The position numbers and the translations under genes were made by a program. From an uncultured Corynebacterium sp. (lineage in GTDB: Bacteria; Actinomycetota; Actinomycetes; Mycobacteriales; Mycobacteriaceae): a DNA stretch of 49,063 bases. This document shows, one piece after another, positions 1 through 9,130 of the stretch. Positions within the stretch are counted from its first letter, which is position 1; each line of letters begins with the position of its first letter. Under the pieces are notes generated by a model. The model worked only from the letters and a program-made list of their open reading frames with translations, did not search any database and was not told the DNA's origin. Location of the stretch: positions 1-49,063 of the forward strand of contig NZ_CAMIAN010000016.1 of the NCBI RefSeq assembly GCF_946221155.1, written 5' to 3'.

Positions 1-371
1 GACAACAGCACACGCCAAACCCTGCAGAGAGAAAGGCCGACCAGCCGGAGCAGGTGGATTCGGCCGAGTTCTGGGGGACGGCGGCGGAGCCGGTGAAATG
101 GGAGCCGCTGCAGTGGGAATCGGGCATGGAACAGGGGGACCAAAAGGCTCTGAAAGAGGCCATGCGATCGGTGACCTGGCATGCGGTAGATCAGCTGAAG
201 GCCATGCATGAACTGGAGGTTTGTTATGAGACCCTGGAACGTATCGAACCTATGTTCTATTATGAGGCTAGCTTGTCCGGAGAGGCTGATAGATCTACGG
301 ACGAGACAAGTGGCGAAATAGAAGGCAACGCTGGCAATAACGGCAACACTGGCAACAACGGGCAGGGGTAA
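1..371 (+). CDS. C-terminal part of unknown protein (5' end outside window)
   Basis: The reading frame is open from base 3 to a TAA at 369-371, with no stop before the first possible internal start (GTG at 54), so this is the tail of a gene that begins upstream. About 122 residues are visible. The part is acidic, with an amphipathic stretch (KALKEAMRSVTWHAVDQLKA) and a low-complexity Gly/Asn tail (GNAGNNGNTGNNGQG). I recognise no domain. It ends 3 bases before the start of the SbcD-like gene, so the two are very probably co-transcribed and may act together. Confidence is good that it is coding and low on function. Confidence 0.6.
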   Translation, partial: QQHTPNPAERKADQPEQVDSAEFWGTAAEPVKWEPLQWESGMEQGDQKALKEAMRSVTWHAVDQLKAMHELEVCYETLERIEPMFYYEASLSGEADRSTDETSGEIEGNAGNNGNTGNNGQG

Positions 372-374
372 GAC

Positions 375-1643
375 ATGGCGCAACCTATGGCAACAACAGC
401 GGCGCACCGGGTGCGGATCTTGCACACGTCGGATTGGCAATTGGGGATGAAGCGCCGCTTCCTGAGTAGCGAGGCGCAGTCGCGTTTTGATGAATCGCGG
501 TTGACGGCGGTCGAGGCGCTGTTGGGGCTCGCGGAGGAAAGGCAGTGTGACGCCATCGTGGTGGCCGGTGACGTTTTCGACGATAACCTGCTGAAACCAG
601 AGATTTACGGGCGTGCAATGGACGTGCTGAAGGGGTCGACGGTGCCGGTGTTCCTGCTGCCCGGGAACCACGACCCACTGGACGCGGCGAGCGTGTACCA
701 CCGGGAGGAGTTCTCAGATTTGGCGAATGTCTTTGTGCTCAGGGACTCCGAACCAGTAGCGGTGCCGAACACCGGTGGCGCGGGTGCAGCTGGGGCTTCC
801 CTGGAGATTGTGGGTGCCCCGCTACGGGGGAAGAACGCGGACGAGGACCTGGTGGCGGCCGCGCTGCGCGATTTGGAGCCAGTGCAGGGAGCGGGCGTGC
901 GCGTGCTGGTGGGGCACGGGGCAGTAGGCTCCTTCGGCGACAAGGATGATCTAGACCGCATCGACGTGGACAACGCAGCCCGGGCGTGCCGCGAGCGGAA
1001 GGTGGACTACGTGGCACTGGGTGACACGCACTCGACAATGCCGCTGGACGCGGACGCATCGCGGGCGCGGGTGTGGTACTCAGGCGCGCAGGAGGTCACG
1101 GCCTTCGTTGAACCAGACGGGGGCGGCGAAGCGAACTCCGGAAACGTGCTGGTGGTGGACATGGCGGTGGATCCGGCGCGACCAGCACAGCAGGCGGACG
1201 TCCAGGTAGAGGAGGTTCCGGTCGGGCGCTGGGCATTCAAGGCGCTGAACGCGACGGTGAACTCGGCGGCGGATATCGACGAGTTCCTGGAGCGGCTGGA
1301 GGGCATCGAAGCAAAGCGCACCACCGTGGTGAAGTACGCGCTGGAGGGGACGCTGTCCGTCCACGATGCTGCGTACCTGGACGAGCGGCTGGCCAAGATC
1401 GCGCCGACCTTCGCGGCTCTATACGAGCGCGAACGGCTGATGAAGCTGCACGTTATTCCTGACGAGGACGAGCTTTCCGAAGGGCTGCTCAGCCAAGGCT
1501 TTATAGGCGAGGCAGTAGAGGATCTGCAGGAACTAGCGAACACTAAAAGCGAGGACGCACAACAAAAGGAGCGGGCACAGCAGGCGCAGGATGCGCTGCG
1601 ACTGCTCGTGCGATTGGCGCACCAGGCGGAGAAGGCTAACTAA
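375..1643 (+). CDS. SbcD/YhaO-like metallophosphoesterase, DNA repair exonuclease subunit
   Basis: A 422-residue calcineurin-like phosphoesterase, predicted to be the nuclease half of an SbcCD (Mre11-Rad50-like) complex working on DNA ends. The motifs run in the family order: TSDWQLG (Asp20), GDVFD (65-69), GNHD (97-100), then GHG and GDTH further on. In the first motif the second metal ligand is Gln22 where E. coli SbcD has His (DWH). The C-terminal third (about 280-422) is acidic and probably contacts the ATPase partner. The start ATG has a purine-rich GGGCAGGGG just upstream. The partner ATPase starts 20 bp downstream, so the two form an operon. It looks closer to the YhaO branch than to classical SbcD, but that needs a tree. 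Confidence 0.87.
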   Translation: MAQPMATTAAHRVRILHTSDWQLGMKRRFLSSEAQSRFDESRLTAVEALLGLAEERQCDAIVVAGDVFDDNLLKPEIYGRAMDVLKGSTVPVFLLPGNHDPLDAASVYHREEFSDLANVFVLRDSEPVAVPNTGGAGAAGASLEIVGAPLRGKNADEDLVAAALRDLEPVQGAGVRVLVGHGAVGSFGDKDDLDRIDVDNAARACRERKVDYVALGDTHSTMPLDADASRARVWYSGAQEVTAFVEPDGGGEANSGNVLVVDMAVDPARPAQQADVQVEEVPVGRWAFKALNATVNSAADIDEFLERLEGIEAKRTTVVKYALEGTLSVHDAAYLDERLAKIAPTFAALYERERLMKLHVIPDEDELSEGLLSQGFIGEAVEDLQELANTKSEDAQQKERAQQAQDALRLLVRLAHQAEKAN

Positions 1644-1663
1644 GGGAGAGGGACGGCAAGCAA

Positions 1664-4468
1664 ATGACATCTTCTACCAAGGCATCGCCAAAAGCCAGCT
1701 TCGTGCTGGAGAGTCTGGATGTGCAGAATTTCGCGGGCATCGAATCCGCGCACTTTGCCCCAAGCGCCACGGGTGTGACCGTCGTCCATGGCAGTAACGA
1801 GGCCGGAAAATCCAGCCTGATGAACGCCTTTGACCTGCTGCTTTCGGATTGGAAGGTCTCGACGACCTCCAAGAAAGTCAGTGGCTTTTTCCCCGTGGGC
1901 AGCGGCACCAAGCCAAAGATCACCGCCCGACTGCAGTTGGGCGAGAACCTGGTGGAGTATACGAAGGACTTCGAGAAAAAGAAGGTGCTCCTAGATGTGC
2001 TGCGTCCCTCCGTGCACAACTACACCGGCGATCAGGCGATGGAGAAGTTTAGCGAGCTGCTGAACGAGAGTATCGACTCCGCCCTGCGCGAGGCACTTTT
2101 CGTCAGCCAGGGGCAGCGCCTGGATGCCCTCGATTTCACTGCCATTCCCTCCTTGTCCTCGGCCCTGCGCACCGCTGGTGATGGCGCTGCGGACGATCCT
2201 GTGAGCGATGCGGTGGGCGAGAGCGGCGAAACTAGTGACGTCACAGTGAGCGCCGCCGGTGGCATCGGCGAAGGCGACCAGGGAGCCGCCGAGCTACTGG
2301 TTCGTTTGATCGACGAGGAAGACAAGAAACTGCGGGACCGCCGTGCCAACAGAAACTCCAAGGGAGAGCTGGCCTCCGCCGAGGCAGATCTGACCCGTGC
2401 GGAGGAAGCCCTAGCGGCGGCCGAGCTTGAATACAACAATGCGCAGGCAGCGATCCGCGAAATCGAATCCAAGCAGGTTCAGCGCGCTGATGCCGAAGAC
2501 GACCTCCCGGATGCGCAGCAAGAGTTCGACCAATGCGCCGAGCGGTTAGAGGCCGCGAAGAAGGTGGCAGAGACCTTAAGCGCCCTGGAAAACGAGCTGG
2601 AGCTGAAGCAGGATCAGGTCGGACGATGGAAGGAGGCCTCCGAAGCGCGCGAGAAACAGAAGCAAGCGCAGAGGGAGCTAGAGCAGTCGCTCAAAACTGC
2701 GACGGAGGAGCTGCGTGGCGTCCAGAAACAGGCAGAGGAACAACAGGCCGAGCGGGACGAGGCGAAGAAAGCCTTCGACAATGCCCACGCCTCGTACGTG
2801 CGTGCGGAGAAGCGTGCCAAGCTGGCCACCGTGCTGAAGAACGCGGCGGAGGTCCAGGGGCGGCTGGAGTCCGCGACGGAGGAGCGGGATAGCGCGGTGA
2901 AGCTGGATACGAAAGTCGCGGAGTTGGCGCAGAAGGTGGATCGCAACCCCGCCACGCCGAAGGCGGAGCAGCGAATCCGCGAGGCGATGACGGACCTGGA
3001 CGCGCAGATAAAGATCCGCGACGCGGGTGCGACCTCCGTACACATCGCAGGGCCGGCCGGCGGCACCGTCGTGGACAACGGGGTGGAGAAAACTCTGGGG
3101 GAGAGCGGCCTGGAGAAGAAGGTCACCACCGAATGGACCGTTGGCCTGAGTGAATACGAGGTGCGCGTGACCCCGGCGCAGGATTCCAGCAACCTCGACC
3201 TCAACGTCGACGAAGCACTGCAGAACGTCAATGCGGAGCTATCGGCGGTCGGGCTCGAGCCCATTGCGCTCGAGGACCCTCGCGCGGAGATCCTGGAAGA
3301 TTTCGGGCGTGCTGTGCGGGCGCGTAACGAGGATGAGGAAACCCTGCGCGACCAGCGTGCGAGCCTCAAGGCTGTACTCGGCAAGCGGACGCTATCCGAC
3401 CTGAATGGCCAGGTTGAAAGCCTCACCGCCGAGGTGGAAAGGCTGCGGGAAACCTGTAGCGCCCTGCGTAGTGACGCCAACGTGGATGCCAGCGAAGACG
3501 TCGACGAAGCAGAGGTAGCTACTGCGCTGGACGCAGCCACCCTAGCCCGTGACAAGGCCAACGAAAAGCTGCTTTCCCTGCAGAACAGCGACGCGATCGA
3601 GCGGAAGATCCAGCACGAGGCGAAGGTGGACAACCTGCAGCAACAGCTGGATGCGGCGGCGAAGGATCTGGAAGCAGCCCGCGAGCGCTATTCCGACGAA
3701 GACCTAAACGCGAAGCACATCCAGGCAACGCAGGCCGTGGATGCGGCGTGCGAAAAGCTGGATTCCAAGCGCCGGGAAGTAGGCGAGCTCGGCGACGTGG
3801 AGGACGTGCAGGCAAGCCTCGAGGGCGCCCGGAGCCGGGTAAACATGCTGAACCAGCAGGTGCAGGAATGCCGCGTGGATATTGCAGCCCTGAACGCCAA
3901 ACTCGGGCAGGCTCGCGGTTCCGCAGAAACCAAGGAGCAGGCAGAGGCGGAAGTAGAGCGTCTCAAGGGCGTGGTCGCTAGGCTGCGCAGGCAGGCGGAT
4001 GCCGCGGAGCTGCTGAACCAGGTGGTTCAGGCGGCGCGTCGGCGGATGCAAGAGAAGTACTCCGAACCGTACCGGAAGGCTTTGAACAAGCTCTCCGGAA
4101 TCGTTTTCGGTAGCGATGTTGACCTGGACGTAGATGAGAAGTTCCAGGTTTCGAGCCGCGCTATCGGCAACGTGCGGTTGGACAAGGAGCAGCTCTCCGG
4201 CGGTGCACAGGAGCAGGTGGAGATTCTGCAGTTGCTTGCCATCGCCCGCCTGGTGGGCCATGACGGCAGCGGGGTACCGATATTCCTGGACGACGTGCTG
4301 GGATTCAGCGATACCGACCGAGCCAAGAGCATGAACAAGGTGCTTGGCGCCTTGGGGCGGGATAATCAGATCATTGTGCTGACCTGCGACAAGGATAGGT
4401 TTTCCCGGATCCCGGGCGTGGACTTCCAGAGCATCGACAGCTTAAAGAAGGCGGGAGCTAGTTCCTAG
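1664..4468 (+). CDS. SbcC/YhaN-like AAA (SMC-type) ATPase without zinc hook
   Basis: A 934-residue ATPase of Rad50/SbcC architecture, the partner of the upstream phosphoesterase. Walker A is GSNEAGKSS at residues 43-51. Two long Glu/Lys/Ala-rich coiled coils follow. The signature LSGGAQEQV lies near residue 844 and Walker B PIFLDDVLGF near 870. The hinge of SbcC/Rad50 normally carries CxxC; the few cysteines here are single and none forms CxxC. The middle (about 450-540) instead looks globular, with a Gly/Val-rich beta stretch. This resembles the YhaN branch. A strong ribosome site (AAGGGAGAGGGA) precedes the ATG. The TAG stop overlaps the stop codon of the convergent lipoprotein gene by two bases. 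Confidence 0.85.
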   Translation: MTSSTKASPKASFVLESLDVQNFAGIESAHFAPSATGVTVVHGSNEAGKSSLMNAFDLLLSDWKVSTTSKKVSGFFPVGSGTKPKITARLQLGENLVEYTKDFEKKKVLLDVLRPSVHNYTGDQAMEKFSELLNESIDSALREALFVSQGQRLDALDFTAIPSLSSALRTAGDGAADDPVSDAVGESGETSDVTVSAAGGIGEGDQGAAELLVRLIDEEDKKLRDRRANRNSKGELASAEADLTRAEEALAAAELEYNNAQAAIREIESKQVQRADAEDDLPDAQQEFDQCAERLEAAKKVAETLSALENELELKQDQVGRWKEASEAREKQKQAQRELEQSLKTATEELRGVQKQAEEQQAERDEAKKAFDNAHASYVRAEKRAKLATVLKNAAEVQGRLESATEERDSAVKLDTKVAELAQKVDRNPATPKAEQRIREAMTDLDAQIKIRDAGATSVHIAGPAGGTVVDNGVEKTLGESGLEKKVTTEWTVGLSEYEVRVTPAQDSSNLDLNVDEALQNVNAELSAVGLEPIALEDPRAEILEDFGRAVRARNEDEETLRDQRASLKAVLGKRTLSDLNGQVESLTAEVERLRETCSALRSDANVDASEDVDEAEVATALDAATLARDKANEKLLSLQNSDAIERKIQHEAKVDNLQQQLDAAAKDLEAARERYSDEDLNAKHIQATQAVDAACEKLDSKRREVGELGDVEDVQASLEGARSRVNMLNQQVQECRVDIAALNAKLGQARGSAETKEQAEAEVERLKGVVARLRRQADAAELLNQVVQAARRRMQEKYSEPYRKALNKLSGIVFGSDVDLDVDEKFQVSSRAIGNVRLDKEQLSGGAQEQVEILQLLAIARLVGHDGSGVPIFLDDVLGFSDTDRAKSMNKVLGALGRDNQIIVLTCDKDRFSRIPGVDFQSIDSLKKAGASS

Positions 4469-4989
4469 TAGTCGCTGTACTCGTCGTAGTCGTCGTAGTA
4501 GTCATACTGCGCGTCGTCATAACCGTCGAGGTATCCCTCGTAGTGAGAATCATCCGGCGCGGGTGCAGGCTCGGCCGGGCGGGCGGCCATCATCTTGTTG
4601 GCACACGTCGACGTCCACCCCGACGTTCCATCGGTAAAGAAAGTCGTGCCGGTCTCGTGTATTGAGGGATCCCCGCAAGAGGCGATCGTCTTATTCATGA
4701 CGGACGGGTTCGCCTGGCCCGGAGCCTCAGTGTGGCCAATGACCACCTCACCGGTGGTATTCGTCTGCGGCGAGCCACCCGGCGTGGGTGCTGGAGACTT
4801 GGCCTCAGAGTCCTTTTCGTCCTTCTTGTCCTGATCCTTGCCTTTGGAGTCGGAAGCATCCGTGGTGGTGTCCGGGGACGCGGTCACGGTAGTGGTCTGC
4901 ACCTCACCCGAATCGTCCCCACTAGAACCACAACCAGACAGGGCAAGGGCGGATGCAAGAGCCAGAGCGATAATCCCCGCGCGACGCAT
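4465..4989 (-). CDS. Predicted secreted lipoprotein with Asp/Tyr-rich tail
   Basis: A 174-residue protein. Residues 1-20 are a short charged n-region, an Ala/Leu core and a lipobox LSGC, with Cys20 as the expected lipidated residue, so it should be anchored on the outer face of the membrane. A Ser/Thr/Asp/Lys/Pro-rich linker (about 21-80) follows. A small domain with two cysteines (ASCGDP and TSTCANK) that could form a disulfide comes next. The last 25 residues are almost only Asp, Tyr, Glu and Ser. Ribosome site AAAGGAGA lies upstream of the ATG. The gene is divergent from the next lipoprotein gene and convergent with the SbcC-like gene. Function unknown. Confidence 0.8.
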   Translation of the reverse strand: MRRAGIIALALASALALSGCGSSGDDSGEVQTTTVTASPDTTTDASDSKGKDQDKKDEKDSEAKSPAPTPGGSPQTNTTGEVVIGHTEAPGQANPSVMNKTIASCGDPSIHETGTTFFTDGTSGWTSTCANKMMAARPAEPAPAPDDSHYEGYLDGYDDAQYDYYDDYDEYSDY

Positions 4990-5056
4990 GTTCGATCTCC
5001 TTTGAGGGCAATAAGAAGTACTTTAAGAATACCCAGCGAGTGCCTCACAGCGACGT

Positions 5057-5062
5057 TATTAT
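5057..5062 (+). promoter_or_regulatory. Probable -10 element for the 5093 lipoprotein gene
   Basis: GTTATTATCG matches the corynebacterial extended -10 pattern (GNTANANTNG) at all but one position. It would start transcription about 24 bases before the ATG. No convincing -35 hexamer is visible. Confidence 0.4.
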
Positions 5063-5092
5063 CGCCACAGTAGAGATCCTTTAGGAGCCCCC

Positions 5093-5731
5093 ATGAAGAC
5101 TCAACCGAAGTCCTGCTCGAAGCCCCATTCGCTACCAGTCAAGATCGCTGCGGTAATCACCTCAGCCGCCCTGCTGGGGTCGTGCAGCCTCATTACTTCC
5201 GAAGATTCGGATCAGGCCGAAAACTCGGCACAGTCCGTGGCCGAAGGAATGCAGCGCGTCGAGGAAGGGCGAATCTCCCTCGAAGTTCCAGCAGATTGGG
5301 AAGAGACCGAGGACTTCAAACCAACGGAGAATGGCTTCACCACGTCTTGGTCTAACGCGGACAAAGATGCCGATAAAGAGCCAACGGATGTGATCCGTCT
5401 GAGCTCTGACCAGGGGCAAGGACCCACGGCAACCGCCACGATGGGGTACTTCGAAGTGAACGCCCAGTTCCAAACCACACACGGAAAGGAATTCGAACTG
5501 GGCGAATCCCGCGACCTGGATATCGAAAACGCAGATGAAGCCAAGCTGACCACATGGACAACGAACGAAAAATCCGGCAAGACTTTGCAAGGAGCGTGGG
5601 TGTTCGTCTCCGCGGGAAGCGGCGGAGCCGCTGGGGTTGAGATCCTGGCGCTAACCCTGTCTGAGGATGAGATCGAGGCGATTATCGACTCGGTAGGGTT
5701 CGATCCGAATAAATCCGATGTATCCGAATAG
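5093..5731 (+). CDS. Predicted lipoprotein, unknown function
   Basis: A 212-residue protein. The N-terminus has a basic region, a hydrophobic core (residues 16-29) and the lipobox LGSC with Cys31, which predicts a membrane-anchored extracytoplasmic lipoprotein. The mature part begins with an acidic low-complexity linker and then a domain starting RISLEVPADWEE, a pattern seen in small secreted alpha/beta proteins of the PsbP/LpqN kind common in Actinobacteria; that family link is an inference from general look only. A good ribosome site (TTAGGAG) precedes the ATG. The gene is divergent from the 4465-4989 lipoprotein, sharing about 100 bp of upstream region. Confidence 0.75.
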   Translation: MKTQPKSCSKPHSLPVKIAAVITSAALLGSCSLITSEDSDQAENSAQSVAEGMQRVEEGRISLEVPADWEETEDFKPTENGFTTSWSNADKDADKEPTDVIRLSSDQGQGPTATATMGYFEVNAQFQTTHGKEFELGESRDLDIENADEAKLTTWTTNEKSGKTLQGAWVFVSAGSGGAAGVEILALTLSEDEIEAIIDSVGFDPNKSDVSE

Positions 5732-5749
5732 GGCGGAATAAAGCAATTG

Positions 5750-5822
5750 TGCCCTCGGCGAGATTCGAACTCACGACCCCTGGTACCGGAAACCAGTGCT
5801 CTATCCCCTGAGCTACGAAGGC
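5750..5822 (-). tRNA. tRNA-Arg, anticodon CCG
   Basis: On the minus strand the 73 nt fold as a full cloverleaf. The acceptor GCCTTCG pairs with CGAGGGC (one G-U), followed by discriminator A. The D arm is GCTC/GAGC, the anticodon arm CTGGT/ACCAG with loop TTCCGGT, and the T arm GTGAG/CTCGC with loop TTCGAAT. The anticodon CCG reads the arginine codon CGG. CCA is not encoded. It lies next to argS but on the opposite strand. Confidence 0.95.
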
Positions 5823-5949
5823 GCGTATCGGCGGTTCACTTTGTGTTCACGTCAATACGGGTTGAAAGTCTAGCACTGCTCCGGGGCAGTAGTTCAATCA
5901 CCTCCGCCACTGCGTGGGGTGTCCGGCCTCACTGCTAGTGTTTAATGCT

Positions 5950-7620
5950 GTGACTCCTGCTGAATTGTCTGAACTGATTACCGAAACTGCCCGTACGACC
6001 CTGGATACCCACGGACTGGATTCCTCCGTGGTGCCGGAGAGCGCCACCGTGGAGCGCCCGCGCAACCCGGAGCACGGCGACTACGCAACAAATATCGCCA
6101 TGCAGGTGGCCAAGAAGGCCGGCACGAACCCGCGCGAGTTTGGCACCTGGCTGGCGGAATCCCTCGGCGCGCACGAGGGGATCGATGAAGCCACCGTCGC
6201 AGGCCCGGGCTTCATCAACATCCGCCTGGCCGCTGCTGCACAAGGCAAGATCGTGGAGGACATCCTCACTGCCGGCGCAAACTTCGGCCACGGTGACGAG
6301 CTCGCAGGCGCTGCCATCAACCTGGAGTTCGTTTCCGCCAACCCAACTGGCCCGATCCACTTGGGTGGTACCCGCTGGGCGGCCGTCGGCGACTCCCTGG
6401 GGCGCGTGCTCACCGCCCGTGGTGCGAAGGTCACCCGCGAGTACTACTTCAATGATCACGGCGCGCAGATCGACCGCTTCGCCCGCTCCCTGGTGGCCGC
6501 CGCGAAGGGCGAGCCCACCCCGGAGGACGGCTACGGCGGTGACTACATCCAGGACATTGCCTCCCAGATCGTGGAGGCCAACCCGGATTGGCAGCAGCTC
6601 GGCGCGGACGAGGCACAAGAGCTGTTCCGCTCCCAGGGCGTGGAGCTGATGTTCGCCCACATCAAGCGCACCCTCGCGGAGTTTGGCACGGAGTTCGATG
6701 TGTACTTCCACGAGAACTCCCTGTTCGAGTCCGGTGCGGTGAAAGCTGCGATCCAGAAGATCAAGGACAACGGCAACCTCTACGAGGCCGACGGTGCCTG
6801 GTGGCTGCGCTCCACTAACTTCGGCGATGACAAGGACCGTGTGGTCATCAAGTCCGACGGCAACGCGGCATACATCGCCGGCGACATCGCCTACGTGGCT
6901 GACAAGTTTGACCGCGGCCACAACCTATGCATTTACATGCTGGGTGCCGACCACCATGGATACATCGCCCGTCTGCGTGCGGCAGCTGCCGCCATGGGCT
7001 ACGACCCGCAGCAGGTGGAGGTGCTCATCGGCCAGCTGGTGAACCTGGTCAAGGACGGTAAGGCCGTGCGCATGTCGAAGCGCGCGGGCACCGTCATCAC
7101 CCTGGACGACCTGGTGGAGGCCATCGGTGTGGACGCTGCCCGCTACGCCATGATCCGCAGCTCCGTAGACTCCTCCCTGGATATCGACATGGATCTGTGG
7201 GCCTCGAAGTCCAACGACAACCCGGTGTTCTACGTCCAGTATGCGCACGCACGTCTGTGCTCCCTGGCTCGCAAGGCCGCGGATCTCAGTGTCACCCGCG
7301 AGGGCGCCGACCTTGCCCTGCTGACTCACGACCGCGAAGGCGATCTGATTCGCACGCTCGGCGAGTTCCCGGCCGTGGTGAAGACCGCAGCCGAGCTGCG
7401 TGAACCCCACCGTGTGGCCCGCTACGCCGAGTCCTTGGCCGGCACCTTCCACCGTTTCTACGATGCGTGCCAGATCCTGCCGAAGCCCAGCGATGATGAG
7501 CAGACTGTGGCGGAGAACAAGGCTCTGTTCGCCGCCCGCCTGTCCCTGGCTGCCGCTTCCCGCCAGACCCTGGCCAATGCGCTCGAGCTGTTGGGCGTGG
7601 CCGCCCCGGAGCGCATGTAG
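5950..7620 (+). CDS. argS: Arginyl-tRNA synthetase
   Basis: Class I aminoacyl-tRNA synthetase that charges tRNA-Arg. An N-terminal ArgS additional domain (about 1-110) recognises the tRNA elbow. The catalytic Rossmann fold carries the HIGH-like HLGG near residue 137 (context SANPTGPIHLGG) and a KMSKS-like MSKR near 375. The DALR anticodon-binding domain is C-terminal. I chose GTG 5950 (MTPAELSEL, 556 aa) because it fits the family length. Two GTGs upstream in frame (5938, 5914) are alternatives, and none of the three has a good ribosome site, so the gene may be nearly leaderless. Its product would charge the tRNA-Arg encoded just upstream. Confidence 0.95.
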   Translation: MTPAELSELITETARTTLDTHGLDSSVVPESATVERPRNPEHGDYATNIAMQVAKKAGTNPREFGTWLAESLGAHEGIDEATVAGPGFINIRLAAAAQGKIVEDILTAGANFGHGDELAGAAINLEFVSANPTGPIHLGGTRWAAVGDSLGRVLTARGAKVTREYYFNDHGAQIDRFARSLVAAAKGEPTPEDGYGGDYIQDIASQIVEANPDWQQLGADEAQELFRSQGVELMFAHIKRTLAEFGTEFDVYFHENSLFESGAVKAAIQKIKDNGNLYEADGAWWLRSTNFGDDKDRVVIKSDGNAAYIAGDIAYVADKFDRGHNLCIYMLGADHHGYIARLRAAAAAMGYDPQQVEVLIGQLVNLVKDGKAVRMSKRAGTVITLDDLVEAIGVDAARYAMIRSSVDSSLDIDMDLWASKSNDNPVFYVQYAHARLCSLARKAADLSVTREGADLALLTHDREGDLIRTLGEFPAVVKTAAELREPHRVARYAESLAGTFHRFYDACQILPKPSDDEQTVAENKALFAARLSLAAASRQTLANALELLGVAAPERM

Positions 7621-7624
7621 TTGC

Positions 7625-7645
7625 TGTTTTCTTTGTGACGCCACC
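7625..7645 (+). repeat. Dispersed T-tract/TGACGCC element, copy 1
   Basis: TTTTCTTTGTGACGCCACC in the short gap after argS. It differs at one base of the first 16 from the copy inside prmC. See the finding on the dispersed element. Confidence 0.5.
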
Positions 7646-7687
7646 ACCTCCGCCCCTGCCGAACATTCACTCACCTAGGAGATTCCC

Positions 7688-9100
7688 TTGGATCCGGAGA
7701 CTCACCTGAACTCCACGCCGTTGCGCCGCCGCACGGCCAGCACCGCGGAGTTCAATGCGATTCCCGAGCACGTCTACCCACTGACCCTTCGCCGTGAGAC
7801 TGCGGGGGAGCGACGGGGTGAGGTCACCATTGGTGGCGTGCCGATCACCGAGATCGCCGAAACATTCGGAACGCCGGCGTTTGTGATGGACGAGGAGGAC
7901 TTCCGTGTCCGCTGTCGCCGGTTGGCGAAGGCATTCGGCGGGGGACAATACGTGCACTATGCCTCCAAGGCATTCCTGTCGAAGACGGTTGCCCACTGGG
8001 TGATGGAAGAGGGGCTGTCCTTGGACGTTGCCTCCCTAGGTGAGCTGCAGGTTGCTCTGGCCGCAGGATTCCCTGCCGAGCGCATTACCGTGCACGGCAA
8101 CAACAAGTCCCCGGAGTTCCTGCGCCTGGCAGTTTCCGAGGGCGCGGAGCTGATCGTCGTGGACTCACTGCAGGAGATCGAGGCGCTGTCCACCGTCGCC
8201 GGCGAGCTGGGGAAGTCCCAGGACGTGCTGGTGCGTGTGACCCCTGGCGTGCACGTCGATACCCACGAGTTCATCGCCACTAGCCACGAGGATCAGAAGT
8301 TTGGATTCTCCCTGGCTTCCGGCGCGGCTCATCATGCGGCCATGGCGTGCCACAACGCTGACGGAATGCGTTTGCGCGGACTCCACTGCCACGTCGGGTC
8401 CCAGGTTTTCGAGGCTTCCGGCTTCGCCCTGGCTGCAGAGCGTCTGCTGGGGCTGTGGAAGCAACTGTTGGATTCCACCGCGACGCTTTCGGACGCCCCC
8501 ACGTCGCTGGATACCCTTGATCTCGGTGGTGGCTACGGTATCGCCTACATGCCGGATCAGGAGGCTTTGGATGTGGAAGAGGTGGCGTCCGACCTCAAGA
8601 GCAAGGTGCGCAAGGCAGCAGAGGCGGCCGGCGTACCCGTGCCGAAGCTAAACGTTGAGCCGGGCCGAGCGATTGCCGGACCGTCGATGATCACGCTCTA
8701 CCGGGTGGGTACGGTCAAGGACGTTGAGGTGGCTGACGGCATGAGTCGGCGCTACATTTCCGTCGACGGTGGTATGAGTGACAACATCCGTCCCGCCCTC
8801 TACCAGGCGGAGTACGACTGCCGTGTGGCCAACCGCGAGGTCGCTGGCGAACTGCTGCCGACCCGCATCGTAGGCTCCCACTGTGAGTCGGGCGACGTAC
8901 TGGTCAACGACGCGCTGGTGCCGGAGGACGTCCGTCCTGGAGACTTGTTGATGCTTGGCGCTACAGGTGCGTATTGCTACGCGATGGCCTCTCGTTACAA
9001 CATGATGACCCGCCCTCCGGTGGTGCGTGTGGTCGACGGTGAGGCGCGGTTGATGATTCGTCGCGAAACCATCGACGACGTGCTGGCTTTGGAGGAATAA
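7688..9100 (+). CDS. lysA: Diaminopimelate decarboxylase
   Basis: PLP-dependent enzyme that decarboxylates meso-diaminopimelate to L-lysine, the last lysine step; it also competes with the cell wall for diaminopimelate. It has 470 residues and the fold-type III alanine-racemase barrel. The PLP lysine is Lys94 in HYASKAF; HGNNK, LDLGGGYG (phosphate binding), EPGRA and the CESGD active-site motif follow in the expected order. The start is TTG 7688, chosen because AGGAG sits 7 bases upstream and the N-terminus matches the family. It follows argS directly, as in corynebacteria and mycobacteria, and precedes hom. Confidence 0.95.
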   Translation: MDPETHLNSTPLRRRTASTAEFNAIPEHVYPLTLRRETAGERRGEVTIGGVPITEIAETFGTPAFVMDEEDFRVRCRRLAKAFGGGQYVHYASKAFLSKTVAHWVMEEGLSLDVASLGELQVALAAGFPAERITVHGNNKSPEFLRLAVSEGAELIVVDSLQEIEALSTVAGELGKSQDVLVRVTPGVHVDTHEFIATSHEDQKFGFSLASGAAHHAAMACHNADGMRLRGLHCHVGSQVFEASGFALAAERLLGLWKQLLDSTATLSDAPTSLDTLDLGGGYGIAYMPDQEALDVEEVASDLKSKVRKAAEAAGVPVPKLNVEPGRAIAGPSMITLYRVGTVKDVEVADGMSRRYISVDGGMSDNIRPALYQAEYDCRVANREVAGELLPTRIVGSHCESGDVLVNDALVPEDVRPGDLLMLGATGAYCYAMASRYNMMTRPPVVRVVDGEARLMIRRETIDDVLALEE

Positions 9101-9130
9101 CCACCTGGATACAGGGCAAAATAGGGGTAA

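Noticed and set aside
5747..5938. Small plus-strand frame beginning MCPRRDSNSRPLVPETSA
   Set aside because: It is the complement of the tRNA-Arg gene, a well-known false peptide in annotations.
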